A stretch of DNA of 59,318 nt, from NCBI GenBank assembly GCA_013360875.1, contig JABWAU010000007.1:1-59318 (forward strand), given 5' to 3'. The position numbers and the translations under genes were made by a program. Shown piece after piece: positions 16,178 to 23,934 of the stretch. Position 1 is the first letter of the stretch; the number at the start of each line of letters is the position of its first letter. The notes below the pieces were generated by a model. It was not told the DNA's origin. It ran no database searches and saw only the letters and a program-made list of their open reading frames with translations. This DNA comes from Anaerolineales bacterium (GTDB lineage: Bacteria > Chloroflexota > Anaerolineae > Anaerolineales > Villigracilaceae).

Positions 16178-17277
16178 CGCAGGGCAAACGAACAATGAAC
16201 GCGCAGCCCCTCTTCGAAACGACGCGCGGCGACATCGTTGAATCCGTCCATTACGGTTCCATCGCTGTCGTGGACTCGAACGGCAAATTGATCGCATCCA
16301 TCGGCGACCCGCACACGGTCGCCTTTTTGCGTTCCAGCGCCAAACCGTTCCAGGCGCTGCCATTCGTCGAACGCGGCGGCATGGAGCATTTCAACTTCAC
16401 GTTGCGCGAACTTTCCATTGCCTGCGCCTCGCACGAGGGAAGCGACCTGCACGTGGAAACCGTGCGGGAAATGCAGAAAAAGGTGGGCATCGAGGAAAGC
16501 CGCCTGCAATGCGGCGCGCACCTGCCCGGCGATGTGAACGCGCTCAAAGACCTGATCCTCAAAGGGCAGCCTCCCACGCCGATCCGCAACAACTGTTCGG
16601 GCAAACACACCGCCATGCTCGCCCACGCGAAGATGCGCGGACTGCCGCTCGAAAACTACCTCGACATCGGGCATCCGATCCAACAGGACATCCTCGCTTC
16701 ATTCTCCGACCTGTGCCTGATCCCGTCCGAGGAAATTCATCTCGGCATTGACGGCTGCTCCGCGCCCAACTTTGCGATCCCGTTGTACAACGCCGCGCTG
16801 GGCATGGCGCGCTTCTGCGACCCGCGTGAATTATCCGAAACACGCGCGGTTGCCTGCCGCAGGATCATTGCAGCCATGACGACCCATCCCGAAATGGTGA
16901 GCGGCGAGGGCGAATTCGATTGCGAGTTGATGAAAGCGGGGGAGGGAAAGATCCTGTGCAAGCGCGGCGCGGAGGGATACCAGATCGTCGGACTCATGCC
17001 CGGCGCGTTGGGAAAAGATTCGCCCGGCGTGGGCATCGCCTTCAAGGTCTCGGACGGCGACGCCTCGCGCATGAACGTGGACTTCGATTTGAGCGTCCGC
17101 GTCCGCCCGGCGGTGACGCTCGAGATCCTGCGTCAGTTGGGTGCCCTGTTCTTGAAACAGGAGCAGGTTTCCCCTGAGTTTGATCGAAGGGAACTTGGTC
17201 GGTTCGAGCCCGTGAAGCCCATCCTGAACCATCGCGGCATCGTGACAGGCAAAACCCGCCCGGTGTTCAGCCTCTAA
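16174..17277 (+). CDS. L-asparaginase II (thermolabile, Rhizobium etli-type)
   Basis: The 367-residue enzyme hydrolyses asparagine to aspartate and ammonia. It belongs to the asparaginase II family, which is unrelated to the E. coli AnsA/AnsB fold. Visible family segments are FLRSSAKPFQALPFVERG near residue 50-68, ACASHEGSD, RLQCGAHLP, NNCSGKHTAMLAHAK (the Ser-x-x-Lys-type serine/lysine region), GIDGCSAPNFAIPL, TTHPEMVSGEGEFDCELM and the C-terminal HRGIVTG. Length is typical. The ATG overlaps the MBL-fold stop in ATGA, with a second ATG at 16195. It is followed by a hairpin with an eight-T run. Confidence 0.9.
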   Translation: MTQGKRTMNAQPLFETTRGDIVESVHYGSIAVVDSNGKLIASIGDPHTVAFLRSSAKPFQALPFVERGGMEHFNFTLRELSIACASHEGSDLHVETVREMQKKVGIEESRLQCGAHLPGDVNALKDLILKGQPPTPIRNNCSGKHTAMLAHAKMRGLPLENYLDIGHPIQQDILASFSDLCLIPSEEIHLGIDGCSAPNFAIPLYNAALGMARFCDPRELSETRAVACRRIIAAMTTHPEMVSGEGEFDCELMKAGEGKILCKRGAEGYQIVGLMPGALGKDSPGVGIAFKVSDGDASRMNVDFDLSVRVRPAVTLEILRQLGALFLKQEQVSPEFDRRELGRFEPVKPILNHRGIVTGKTRPVFSL

Positions 17278-17300
17278 CAGCGCTCAAAAATCCACCCACA

Positions 17301-17351
17301 AAAACCGCCTCGCATACAGTCGCCGGATCGAGCGTGAGCGCGGTTTTTTTT
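17301..17351 (+). terminator. Terminator after asparaginase
   Basis: AAAACCGC pairs with GCGGTTTT across a 31-nt structured middle and is followed by a run of eight T. The next gene begins 98 bp further on, with a TACAAT hexamer at 17410-17415 as a possible -10. Confidence 0.65.
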
Positions 17352-17448
17352 GTGATTTATCGCGGCATGGCAAGGTGACATTGGACGCCAAATTTTCAGT
17401 CAAGAGTGTTACAATGAAATATGTCCGCAATAAAAAACGAGAGACAAC

Positions 17449-18621
17449 ATGCCAAATACCGGGGATCGCATCCTGCTTGTAGAAGATGATCCGAAGATCA
17501 TTGATTTGATCGCCCGCCAGACGCTTGAATCCGTGGGGTACCGGGTGGATGTGGTCTCTGATTCCCCCTCCGCGATCAAACAGGCGCTTCACGCGCCGCC
17601 GGATCTGATCCTTGCGAACGTCAACCTTCCCGGCCTTAGCACAAAAGACCTGCAGGTCGCGCTGACCTCGCAGGGTGTGGATTCGCCCATCATTGTGATC
17701 GCCAACAAGGGACAGGAACACGACATCATCCAGGCGTTCCGTCTCGGCGCGGCGGATTACGTCCTGATGCCGGCGCGCGAAGCGGAAATATTATCGGCCG
17801 TGGAGCGCGTGCTCGCCCGGGTGAGGGAGGCGCGCGAAAACCGTCGGTTGGATATGCAGGTCGGCGAGATGAACGAGCAGTTGCAGCGCAAGGTGCGCGA
17901 ACTGACCGCCATCATCAACCTGGGCAAGGCGGTTATCTCCATCGCGGATCAGCGCATCCTGTTCCAAAAGATCGTGGACGGCGCCGCGCAGGTCGCCAAC
18001 ACCGGCCTCGCATGGCTTCTCGTCCGCGACCAGGAAAGCCGGGCGTTCCTGCTCGCCGCACAGCGCGGCTTGCCGCAGACCTGGGCGGCGAAGATGAACC
18101 TGCCGCTGGACGACGGCGTCAGCGCGCTGGTCGCAGTTTCCGGGGAGACGCTTGCCATGCAAGGCGACCCATTGCTCAAATTCAGGATCGTGAACCTGGG
18201 CAGGTCGGTGTGCGTGGTGCCAATCAAAGCGCGGAAGGAAGTGATCGGAATGCTGGTCGTCGTGCGGAAGGAGGAGAAGGCGTTCTCGCGCACCGAACAG
18301 ACCCTGCTCGAAGCGGTCGCCGATTACGCCTCGATCTCGCTCGTGAACGCGAGGTTGTTCAGGGCGTTGAACGAGTCGGCGCAGTCCGCGAAGGAGGCGC
18401 AGAGAAGGCAAAACATCGTGCTGGAGAACGTCCGCAGTTCGGTGACGGAGGAATTGCGCGCCGCCCTTTACCCGGTGGAACTGTTGTTGAGCGAAAAAGC
18501 CGGTCCCCTGACGGACGAACAGAAACGGGCATTGCAGACCGCCCGCGCGGCTTTGCAAAGACTCTCGCTCGCCGCTGAAAAGACGACGCCCCCCATACCC
18601 GTAAGGCTGAAAACAAAGTAA
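17449..18621 (+). CDS. Pseudo-receiver/GAF protein with degenerate histidine-kinase helix
   Basis: The 390-residue protein starts with a receiver fold (RILLVEDDP, residues 7-15), but the phospho-acceptor Asp is Asn57 (LILANVNLPG) and the conserved Lys is Met107 (YVLMPAR), so it should not take part in phosphotransfer. A coiled-coil (about 120-150) leads to a GAF domain (about 155-320, GMLVVVRKEEKAF). The C-terminal helix resembles a HisKA dimerisation helix, but the H-box reads VTEELRAAL, with Glu in place of His, and no ATPase domain follows. It looks like a signalling scaffold or dimerisation partner. It is 17 nt upstream of a kinase with another degenerate receiver, so they probably form an operon. 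Confidence 0.85.
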   Translation: MPNTGDRILLVEDDPKIIDLIARQTLESVGYRVDVVSDSPSAIKQALHAPPDLILANVNLPGLSTKDLQVALTSQGVDSPIIVIANKGQEHDIIQAFRLGAADYVLMPAREAEILSAVERVLARVREARENRRLDMQVGEMNEQLQRKVRELTAIINLGKAVISIADQRILFQKIVDGAAQVANTGLAWLLVRDQESRAFLLAAQRGLPQTWAAKMNLPLDDGVSALVAVSGETLAMQGDPLLKFRIVNLGRSVCVVPIKARKEVIGMLVVVRKEEKAFSRTEQTLLEAVADYASISLVNARLFRALNESAQSAKEAQRRQNIVLENVRSSVTEELRAALYPVELLLSEKAGPLTDEQKRALQTARAALQRLSLAAEKTTPPIPVRLKTK

Positions 18622-18638
18622 AATCCTGACCAAGCCTT

Positions 18639-20141
18639 ATGCCGAAAAAAGACCTCATCCTGCTGGCGTTGGACGAATCGCACACCCTGAAATTGATGGA
18701 CCGCGCCCTGCAAGCCGTCAACTATGAAACTGCAATTGCCGGCAACACGAAAGCCTTGAGCCGCTTGTTGCAAGAGACCACGCCCGCCTTGTTGATGATC
18801 GGGGAGAAGTTCGATGGGCACGACGGCATGGCAATCGTCGAAGAATTGATCGAACGTTTCCCCACTCTCCCGTTTTTGGTCTATTCACAAAAAGCGACGC
18901 CCGAGTTCGTAAAAAGGATCTTCAAACTGGGCATCAACGGCTACCTCGCCCCTCCGCTCCGGACGGACGATATTGTGGACACGGTGGAAGGGGCGCTCAA
19001 ACACGCGAACCGGGTCGGCGACTGGCTCCGCCGCGAAGTCAGGCGCACCACCTCCTCGCTCAAGAAACGCGCCCAGATCTCCGAAGCCGAACGTTCCCGC
19101 CTCGAAGCCGTCTTCAACAGCATCCACGACAGCGTGATGATGCTGGACGAAGAGAACAATATCCTGCTGATCAACCCAGCCATGTGCGCGGCGTTCGGCT
19201 TGGACGAAAAATCCTCCATCGGAAAACCCGTCCTCGACGTGATCCAACACCCCGACCTGCGCGCCTTGCTCGCGGGCAACGGCGGCACGGAAGACCCCCT
19301 CCATCACCACGAGGTCAGTTTTCCCGACGGACGGGTTGCGAGCGCCCAATTGACCGCCATCCCGGATATCGGCTACGCGGTCACCATGCAAGACATCACC
19401 TACCTCAAGGAAATTGACCGCGTCCGCAACGAGGTCGTGCATACGGTTTCGCACGACCTGCGCTCCCCGCTTACTTCTGTGATCGGTTACACCGAGTTGA
19501 TTTCGCGCGCGGGTTCCCTCAACGAACACCAGCAGGATTTCCTGAAACGCATTCAGGACAGCGTGCAGCACATCACCGCCCGCATCAACGACCTGCTGGA
19601 TCTGGGGAGCATCGAAGCGGGCTTGGACATCCGCCGGGAATGGGTGCAACTGGACGGGCTTCTACGCTACACGCTCGATATGTTGCAGGGACAGATCAAA
19701 GCCAAACGCATCAAGATACAGATGAACATACCGCCCGCCCTGCCCGCCCTGCGCGCCAACCCCGTCCGCTTGCGGCAGGTGCTGGATAACGTCGTGGGGA
19801 ATGCCATCAAATATTCGCACGATGACGGCGAAGTCAGGATCTCCATCCAGGCAGAAGGCGACCAGATCATCCTGCAGGTCACGGACAATGGTCCCGGCAT
19901 TCCCATCCAGGATCAAAGTCATATTTTCGATAAATTCTACCGGGGGCGAAACTTGTACAACCAGGAAGGCTCGGGCCTGGGGCTGGCGATTGTCAAAAGC
20001 ATTGTGGACGCGCACCAGGGACGTGTCTGGGTGGAATCCACTGTGGGACAGGGAAGTTCCTTCTTCATCGTCCTGCCCATCAACAGCCCGGTCATCCTGC
20101 CGGGAGGCAATAAACTGACCGGCGCGCCCGGTTCGAAATAA
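18639..20141 (+). CDS. Pseudo-receiver-PAS sensor histidine kinase
   Basis: The 500-residue protein has a receiver-like N terminus (residues 5-120). Its phospho-acceptor position is Gly55 (LLMIGEKFDGHDG) and the conserved Lys is replaced by Pro105 (YLAPPL), so it is a second pseudo-receiver. A PAS domain (about 150-255, DSVMMLDEENNILLIN) follows. The kinase core is intact: HisKA VSHDLRSPLTSVIGY with His272, N box NVVGNAIKYS, G1 DNGPGIP, F box FDKFYRG, G2 GSGLGLAIVKS. There is no membrane segment. It is probably cotranscribed with the preceding pseudo-receiver/GAF gene and ends in a GC-rich hairpin. Confidence 0.92.
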   Translation: MPKKDLILLALDESHTLKLMDRALQAVNYETAIAGNTKALSRLLQETTPALLMIGEKFDGHDGMAIVEELIERFPTLPFLVYSQKATPEFVKRIFKLGINGYLAPPLRTDDIVDTVEGALKHANRVGDWLRREVRRTTSSLKKRAQISEAERSRLEAVFNSIHDSVMMLDEENNILLINPAMCAAFGLDEKSSIGKPVLDVIQHPDLRALLAGNGGTEDPLHHHEVSFPDGRVASAQLTAIPDIGYAVTMQDITYLKEIDRVRNEVVHTVSHDLRSPLTSVIGYTELISRAGSLNEHQQDFLKRIQDSVQHITARINDLLDLGSIEAGLDIRREWVQLDGLLRYTLDMLQGQIKAKRIKIQMNIPPALPALRANPVRLRQVLDNVVGNAIKYSHDDGEVRISIQAEGDQIILQVTDNGPGIPIQDQSHIFDKFYRGRNLYNQEGSGLGLAIVKSIVDAHQGRVWVESTVGQGSSFFIVLPINSPVILPGGNKLTGAPGSK

Positions 20142-20170
20142 ATCCCCGCGCCTCACGGGACAAAAGCAAT

Positions 20171-20203
20171 GCCGCCGCCGGTTGTTCTGCCGGCGGCGGC
20201 TTT
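20171..20203 (+). terminator. GC-rich hairpin after the kinase operon
   Basis: GCCGCCGCCGG, 8-nt loop, CCGGCGGCGGC, then TTT. The stem is strong but the T-tract is short, so termination may be partial and let transcription reach the small frame at 20221. Confidence 0.6.
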
Positions 20204-20220
20204 CGCCAAAGGAGGAGACA

Positions 20221-20304
20221 ATGAGGAGCATTTGGAGGTGTCTTTGTGTTGTCTCCGCTTTCATAATATCCCAACAAACGGCATTTAGCCATCGTAAAAA
20301 GTAA
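20221..20304 (+). CDS. Possible 27-residue peptide with a perfect ribosome site
   Basis: An ATG preceded by AAAGGAGGAGACA, the best Shine-Dalgarno match in the window, opens 27 codons ending TAA. The peptide has a hydrophobic middle (CLCVVSAFIISQQ) and a basic tail (HRKK). It may be a small membrane or leader peptide. The rest of the 209-bp gap to the next minus-strand gene holds no other feature. Chance is possible; only conservation or ribosome profiling could settle it. Confidence 0.35.
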   Translation: MRSIWRCLCVVSAFIISQQTAFSHRKK

Positions 20305-20350
20305 CCGTTCCCCGGTGACATTAGGCATTATTCGCAGCAGGGAGCGACCG

Positions 20351-20770
20351 TCACTTTATCTCTGCAAGAAATACCCTCATTATCCGAATTGCATCCCCGG
20401 GTGCCTGATACGATTTCAACGAAAGGTTGGGGTCCGGGTTGCCGCTGATCATCTTCGAGACCTTGCGTCCCTGCTGATATAAAGCCAGTACGGGTTTTCC
20501 AAGCCCAAGCGCAAAGCCGATTTCATAGCCCACCCCGTGCGACGGAACGCTAACCTCCGCGATCAACGCGTCGCACGCGCGGATCCATTCCGTATCGCGT
20601 TCATACACCTCGTTGGGAGGAATGACCGCCTCCGACTCCCCGACGCCTGATTCTGCCAAATGAGCCGTCGGCGTCTCGTGATCCTCATCCGCCAACGCGC
20701 GGACGATCGCCTGATACACGGATTCGAATTCACGTCCGCCGGTGATCGAACAGGCAAAGTAGATGTTCAT
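20351..20770 (-). CDS. DNPH1/RCL-like 2'-deoxynucleoside 5'-phosphate N-hydrolase
   Basis: The 139-residue protein belongs to the nucleoside 2-deoxyribosyltransferase superfamily. Visible motifs are the N-terminal IYFACSITGGR (dinucleotide-like loop), an ERDTEWIRACDALIAEVSVPS segment with the catalytic-region acids, HGVGYEIGFALGLGKP with the conserved GxGYE glutamate, and a short length, all like DNPH1 (RCL). Such enzymes split the N-glycosidic bond of deoxynucleoside monophosphates. The typical Gly in IYFAGSI is Cys here. The start overlaps the preceding membrane-protein stop codon (ATGA), so it is the last gene of a minus-strand operon beginning at or after ssb. Confidence 0.8.
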   Translation of the reverse strand: MNIYFACSITGGREFESVYQAIVRALADEDHETPTAHLAESGVGESEAVIPPNEVYERDTEWIRACDALIAEVSVPSHGVGYEIGFALGLGKPVLALYQQGRKVSKMISGNPDPNLSLKSYQAPGDAIRIMRVFLAEIK

Positions 20771-21384
20771 TTCCTGGGAAGCCTGGAGAGGATGGAATCG
20801 CTCCCGCGCTTTTTCGCGGAAGCAGGATTCGGGTCCATGCCCGAACGAAAACTGTCAATCTCCGCGCTCAGGCGCATCCAGTCCCTGACGAGGATCACAA
20901 GATGCGGCGTCCTGTCCTTGAAAAAGAACCGCGAAAGGAACATGCGCAGCAGCGCCGGCGAAACGGGATACGACTTCAACTCAAGAACGATGGCGGTCTG
21001 GCTTGCGAGAGGTTCGAAGATCCCCCGTATCCAGCCGGACATGCTTTTGGCGGGGAACAACTGGCGCATTTCGGCTGTGGTCGTCTTGACGAGCCGCTTG
21101 TAGGATATGTTGATCCGCATGAACGGTGTGACGAGTTTGATATAACCGGGCATTGGCTGGATATATGCCATGCGCCGGATCGCGAGGAATAAAATTCCCA
21201 CGCACAGCGCCAGCACGCCGACCCCGGCAAGAAATTGCCAGGGAACGAAGGGATAGGCGGGATGCGCATACTCCCCATAAGCCAGGGCGAACATCACAAG
21301 CCCGATCGCAAACATGGGAGTCCACCAGCGGCTGAGCAGGTGCCGATATACGACGAGCGGGAACTTGTGACCGCCTCGCGCCAT
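20767..21384 (-). CDS. Two-span membrane protein with PH-like cytoplasmic domain
   Basis: The 205-residue protein has two hydrophobic helices (about 20-37 and 49-69) and then a soluble part beginning RRMAYIQPMPGYIKLVTPFMRINISYKRL, which reads like a bacterial PH (bPH) domain: a strand-rich segment setting membrane-protein orientation of the N terminus in and the domain in the cytoplasm. The C-terminal tail is basic and disordered. Family assignment is by pattern only. It is preceded by a translin gene (4 nt apart) and overlaps the next gene by ATGA, so it belongs to the same operon. Role unknown. Confidence 0.7.
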   Translation of the reverse strand: MARGGHKFPLVVYRHLLSRWWTPMFAIGLVMFALAYGEYAHPAYPFVPWQFLAGVGVLALCVGILFLAIRRMAYIQPMPGYIKLVTPFMRINISYKRLVKTTTAEMRQLFPAKSMSGWIRGIFEPLASQTAIVLELKSYPVSPALLRMFLSRFFFKDRTPHLVILVRDWMRLSAEIDSFRSGMDPNPASAKKRGSDSILSRLPRK

Positions 21385-21388
21385 GCCG

Positions 21389-22102
21389 CTAATCTTCGTC
21401 GTTCAAACGCACGGACACCCCGCTTCTTTCCCCCACTTCGACGTGCTCCCCGCTCAATTCCCTTCTCAGCGTGTTGATGGCTTGGGTCAGGTCCTCGCCG
21501 CGCAGGCTGAAGGTCACGTCGCCGCGCGTCTTTTCGATGATGCTGCGCACGTTATCCGTCTGCCGCCGCAAGCCGCCGGTGATGGCGTCCGGGTAATCCA
21601 TGGTCACGAGGACGGAGTAAATATCGTCCATGTGATTGAGCAAACGCTCCGCTTCCTGTGAATAACCCGAACGCAGGATGTCCAGTATGCGGCGGCGCAA
21701 TTCGCCCACCACTTCAGCCAGCCCGTTGAGATAGGTGGCGTAATCCACCCCAAGTTCTTCTGGGGTATGAAGCGCCTGGTTCTGGATCAGGGCGCAGGTG
21801 ATGTTGGCTTCCACGAATTCCTTGAGGGAATCCTGTGTATAACCGGCATAATACAGGTCGGGATGATCCCTGAGGTCGCTTCTTAATTTGTCCGCGACGG
21901 ACTGGGCTTCAGCCAGATATCCTTCCATGGCGTCGAATTCATTGCGATGCACAGCGCGTATGGCGAGCGAACAGGCGCGCGTCAATTTGCGCGCCTGTTT
22001 GAGCGCCTCGTCGCGCGCGGCGTTGCGCTGGTCGAAGCTTTGGTGGATCTGTTCGGCGATCTTTTCTAGTTTGTGCATGGGGACCTTTGCTTTCGCTTGC
22101 AT
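21389..22102 (-). CDS. Translin-family protein
   Basis: The 237-residue all-helical protein resembles translin/TRAX. It has KIAEQIHQSFDQRNAARDEALKQ near the N terminus, ACSLAIRAVHRNEF, a central DLYYAGYTQDSLKEFVEANITCALI block, which is the most diagnostic part, followed by DYATYLNGLAEVVGELRRRILDILR and DDIYSVLVTMDYPDAITGGLRR. Translins are octameric nucleic-acid-binding proteins, and TRAX-type members have RNase activity. I placed the start at 22102, where an AAGGA ribosome site and the family's N terminus agree. Its ATG lies 4 nt after the end of DUF3467, suggesting coupled translation. Confidence 0.88.
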   Translation of the reverse strand: MQAKAKVPMHKLEKIAEQIHQSFDQRNAARDEALKQARKLTRACSLAIRAVHRNEFDAMEGYLAEAQSVADKLRSDLRDHPDLYYAGYTQDSLKEFVEANITCALIQNQALHTPEELGVDYATYLNGLAEVVGELRRRILDILRSGYSQEAERLLNHMDDIYSVLVTMDYPDAITGGLRRQTDNVRSIIEKTRGDVTFSLRGEDLTQAINTLRRELSGEHVEVGERSGVSVRLNDED

Positions 22103-22106
22103 GGTT

Positions 22107-22442
22107 TCATTCCTTGGGCGGTTCGGGCGGCGGTTGAATCCCCTTGAACAGATTGTCCGCCAGCGTACTTCCGTGCGGCACGTTGATCTCGCCAAAAGCG
22201 GCTTCGTAACGCGCGAGATTTTCCTGCAGGGCGCGCAGGAGCAGTTTCGCGCTCAGAGGCGTCATCAAAATGCGCGCCTGCACGAGCGACCTGGCTTCCC
22301 CCGGCAAGATCTGGGCAAAGTCGAGGACGATATCGACCGGTGAATGGGAAATCCGCGCCAGGTTGCTGTAAAGCGGTTTGAGCCCTTCCGGAATTTCCAT
22401 TCTGGGGATCGGCGCTTGTTGTTGTGGGGCTGGTGTTGTCAT
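22107..22442 (-). CDS. DUF3467-family protein
   Basis: The 111-residue protein has the DUF3467 core: YSNLARISHSPVDIVLDFAQI, then ARILMTPLSAKLLLRALQENLARYEAAFGEI. A Gln/Pro-rich head and a Pro-rich tail (GIQPPPEPPKE) flank it. The biochemical role of the family is not established. Here it sits between ssb and translin; that context, single-stranded nucleic-acid handling, is the best hint. It is separated from ssb by a hairpin with a T-rich tail on the minus strand, so it may have its own promoter or depend on readthrough. Confidence 0.85.
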   Translation of the reverse strand: MTTPAPQQQAPIPRMEIPEGLKPLYSNLARISHSPVDIVLDFAQILPGEARSLVQARILMTPLSAKLLLRALQENLARYEAAFGEINVPHGSTLADNLFKGIQPPPEPPKE

Positions 22443-22462
22443 GGTCTTTGGTCTTTTGAAAA

Positions 22463-22507
22463 TAAAACAGGTCTAATCAAACAGGGTTCCCCGTTTCATT
22501 AGACCTG
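22463..22507 (-). terminator. Hairpin terminator downstream of ssb
   Basis: On the minus strand the stem CAGGTCTAAT / ATTAGACCTG (one mismatch, continued by AAAC/GTTT) is followed by TTTTATTTTC. Located between ssb and DUF3467. Confidence 0.7.
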
Positions 22508-22518
22508 CCTGTAACAGG

Positions 22519-22944
22519 TTAGAAGGGTATGTCGTCCTCGGGCGGGAGTTCGGCGCTCTCGAAGCCGCCTCCCGGCACGAGCGTCTCGCTGCCATCGCCG
22601 CGCGAGGATAAAAATCGGACGGTGGCAGCCGTCACTTCGAAGGACGCGCCGACGGTTCCATCCTGCTTGGTCCAGATGCGCGGTCCGCCTGTTGTTTTAT
22701 CCGGGACCAGGCGTCCTTCGACAAGGATTTTCATGCCTTTTTTGACGTATTGGTTGCAGGCTTCCGCCTGCTTGCCCCAGGCGGTGATTCTGAACCAGCA
22801 GGTCTCTTTGATTTGCTCGCCGTTGCCGGCGGTGTATTGCCGGTTGGTGGCGACGGAGAAGGAGGTGACTGCCTGTCCCGAAGGGGTGTAGCGCATTTCA
22901 GGGTCTTTGCCGACGTTGCCAACGATAATAACGGTGTGATACAT
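22519..22944 (-). CDS. ssb: Single-stranded DNA-binding protein
   Basis: The 141-residue protein has a typical OB fold: TVIIVGNVGKDPEMRYTPSG, a VTSFSVATNR strand, CWFRITAWGKQAEAC, and LVEGRL. The C-terminal tail is acidic and ends in DDIPF, the conserved interaction tip used to recruit replication and repair proteins. The Gly-rich spacer before the tail is short. Length is slightly below E. coli Ssb. The start at 22944 is preceded by AAAGGAGATCC. It heads a minus-strand group with DUF3467, translin, a PH-like membrane protein and a DNPH1-like hydrolase. Confidence 0.96.
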   Translation of the reverse strand: MYHTVIIVGNVGKDPEMRYTPSGQAVTSFSVATNRQYTAGNGEQIKETCWFRITAWGKQAEACNQYVKKGMKILVEGRLVPDKTTGGPRIWTKQDGTVGASFEVTAATVRFLSSRGDGSETLVPGGGFESAELPPEDDIPF

Positions 22945-23170
22945 GTGATAGGATCTCCTTTAGGTTTCAGGTACCCGCCGATTTCCGGCGGGGATCGGAT
23001 GAACAAAATTATTTTACTCCATCCTCCCCTGTTCACCTAGAGATAAGCAATGCTCAATTTTTTCGCGTCGATCTGTATCATCTGCCGGGCGGCGTTCGTA
23101 AGGGAACCCAGGGGACGCGTAGTCAATCCATAAATCATCACGATACCCTACACTGCCTTGGAGGAAAAAC

Positions 23171-23710
23171 GTGTCAATGGAAATGACCCCTTCCCGTTAC
23201 CACCCCGTCCACGTTACGCTGCACTGACTGATCTTTCTTCTGGTCGCGCTGATGCTTGGCGCAGGGAAAGTTCTCATACCGGGCATCCCGGCGGACGACC
23301 CGCAAAAGGCGTTCGTGCTTCAGACCCACGCGTATATCGGCGGATTGATCGCCGTCCTTCTCGTCGTTCGCCTGATCCTTCGTTTCACCACGAAGAAACC
23401 CGCTCCCGCCGACGCCGGCAATGCCTTCCTGAACTTCCTCGCGAAAGCGGTTCATTTCATCCTGTATCTGCTGTTGATCGGCATGGCTGTCAGCGGACTG
23501 GGACTTTTCCAACAGGCGAATCTCCAGGCGGTGTTCAGCGGCGACGCGCCTTATCCGCAGGACTTCTTTCAGTACCTTCCGCGTCTTGGGCACGGATTGC
23601 TCTCGACGCTTCTGGTGTTGACGATCCTCCTGCACGCCGGGGCGGCGTTGTATCATCAGTTCGTCCGCAGGGATAATTTGCTGGCGCGCATGTGGTTCGG
23701 GAGGAGATAA
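23171..23710 (+). pseudogene. Cytochrome b561-family gene with in-frame TGA
   Basis: A GTG with a GGAGGAAAAAC ribosome site opens a frame that reads SMEMTPSRYHPVHVTLH, then TGA at 23225-23227, then LIFLLVALMLGAGKV and on to a normal TAA at 23708. Cytochrome b561 proteins have an LHW motif at this place, so the TGA replaces an expected TGG (Trp) codon. Everything downstream looks intact: four helices, heme-ligand histidines in QTHAYIGG, KAVHFILYLLLIG, LGHGLLSTL and LLHAGAALYHQFV. So this is either a fresh nonsense mutation, a sequencing error, or a readthrough stop. A strong terminator follows. Restarting at ATG 23252 would lack half of helix 1. Confidence 0.8.
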
Positions 23711-23731
23711 GGATCGCGATGCCGATAGAAC

Positions 23732-23773
23732 GGGCGCTGGTTTGCGGAAAACCGCAAATCGGCGCTCTTTTTA
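23732..23773 (+). terminator. Terminator after the b561 gene
   Basis: GGGCGC-TGG-TTTGCGG, A-rich loop, CCGCAAA-TCG-GCGCTC, then TTTTT. The remaining 160 bp before the sulfatase stop codon hold nothing I recognise. Confidence 0.75.
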
Positions 23774-23934
23774 CGCTCACGATTTCACGATCGGGTTCGA
23801 GCGCGTGAACGCGCCTGAATTGGTTATTGAATCCGACGTTTAATTGTTGTATAGCATGAATGCAAAGTCGCCTCGAGGATCCCTTTTTGATCGAAGGCAG
23901 GCATTCGGCTTTCAATGGATTGGCGGGACGCCCG

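Noticed and set aside
23171-23710. TGA recoded as Trp throughout the genome
   Set aside because: TGA is used as a normal stop codon in several genes here, for example the MBL-fold gene at 16177, the permease at 54000 and the feoA gene, so a global reassignment is excluded.
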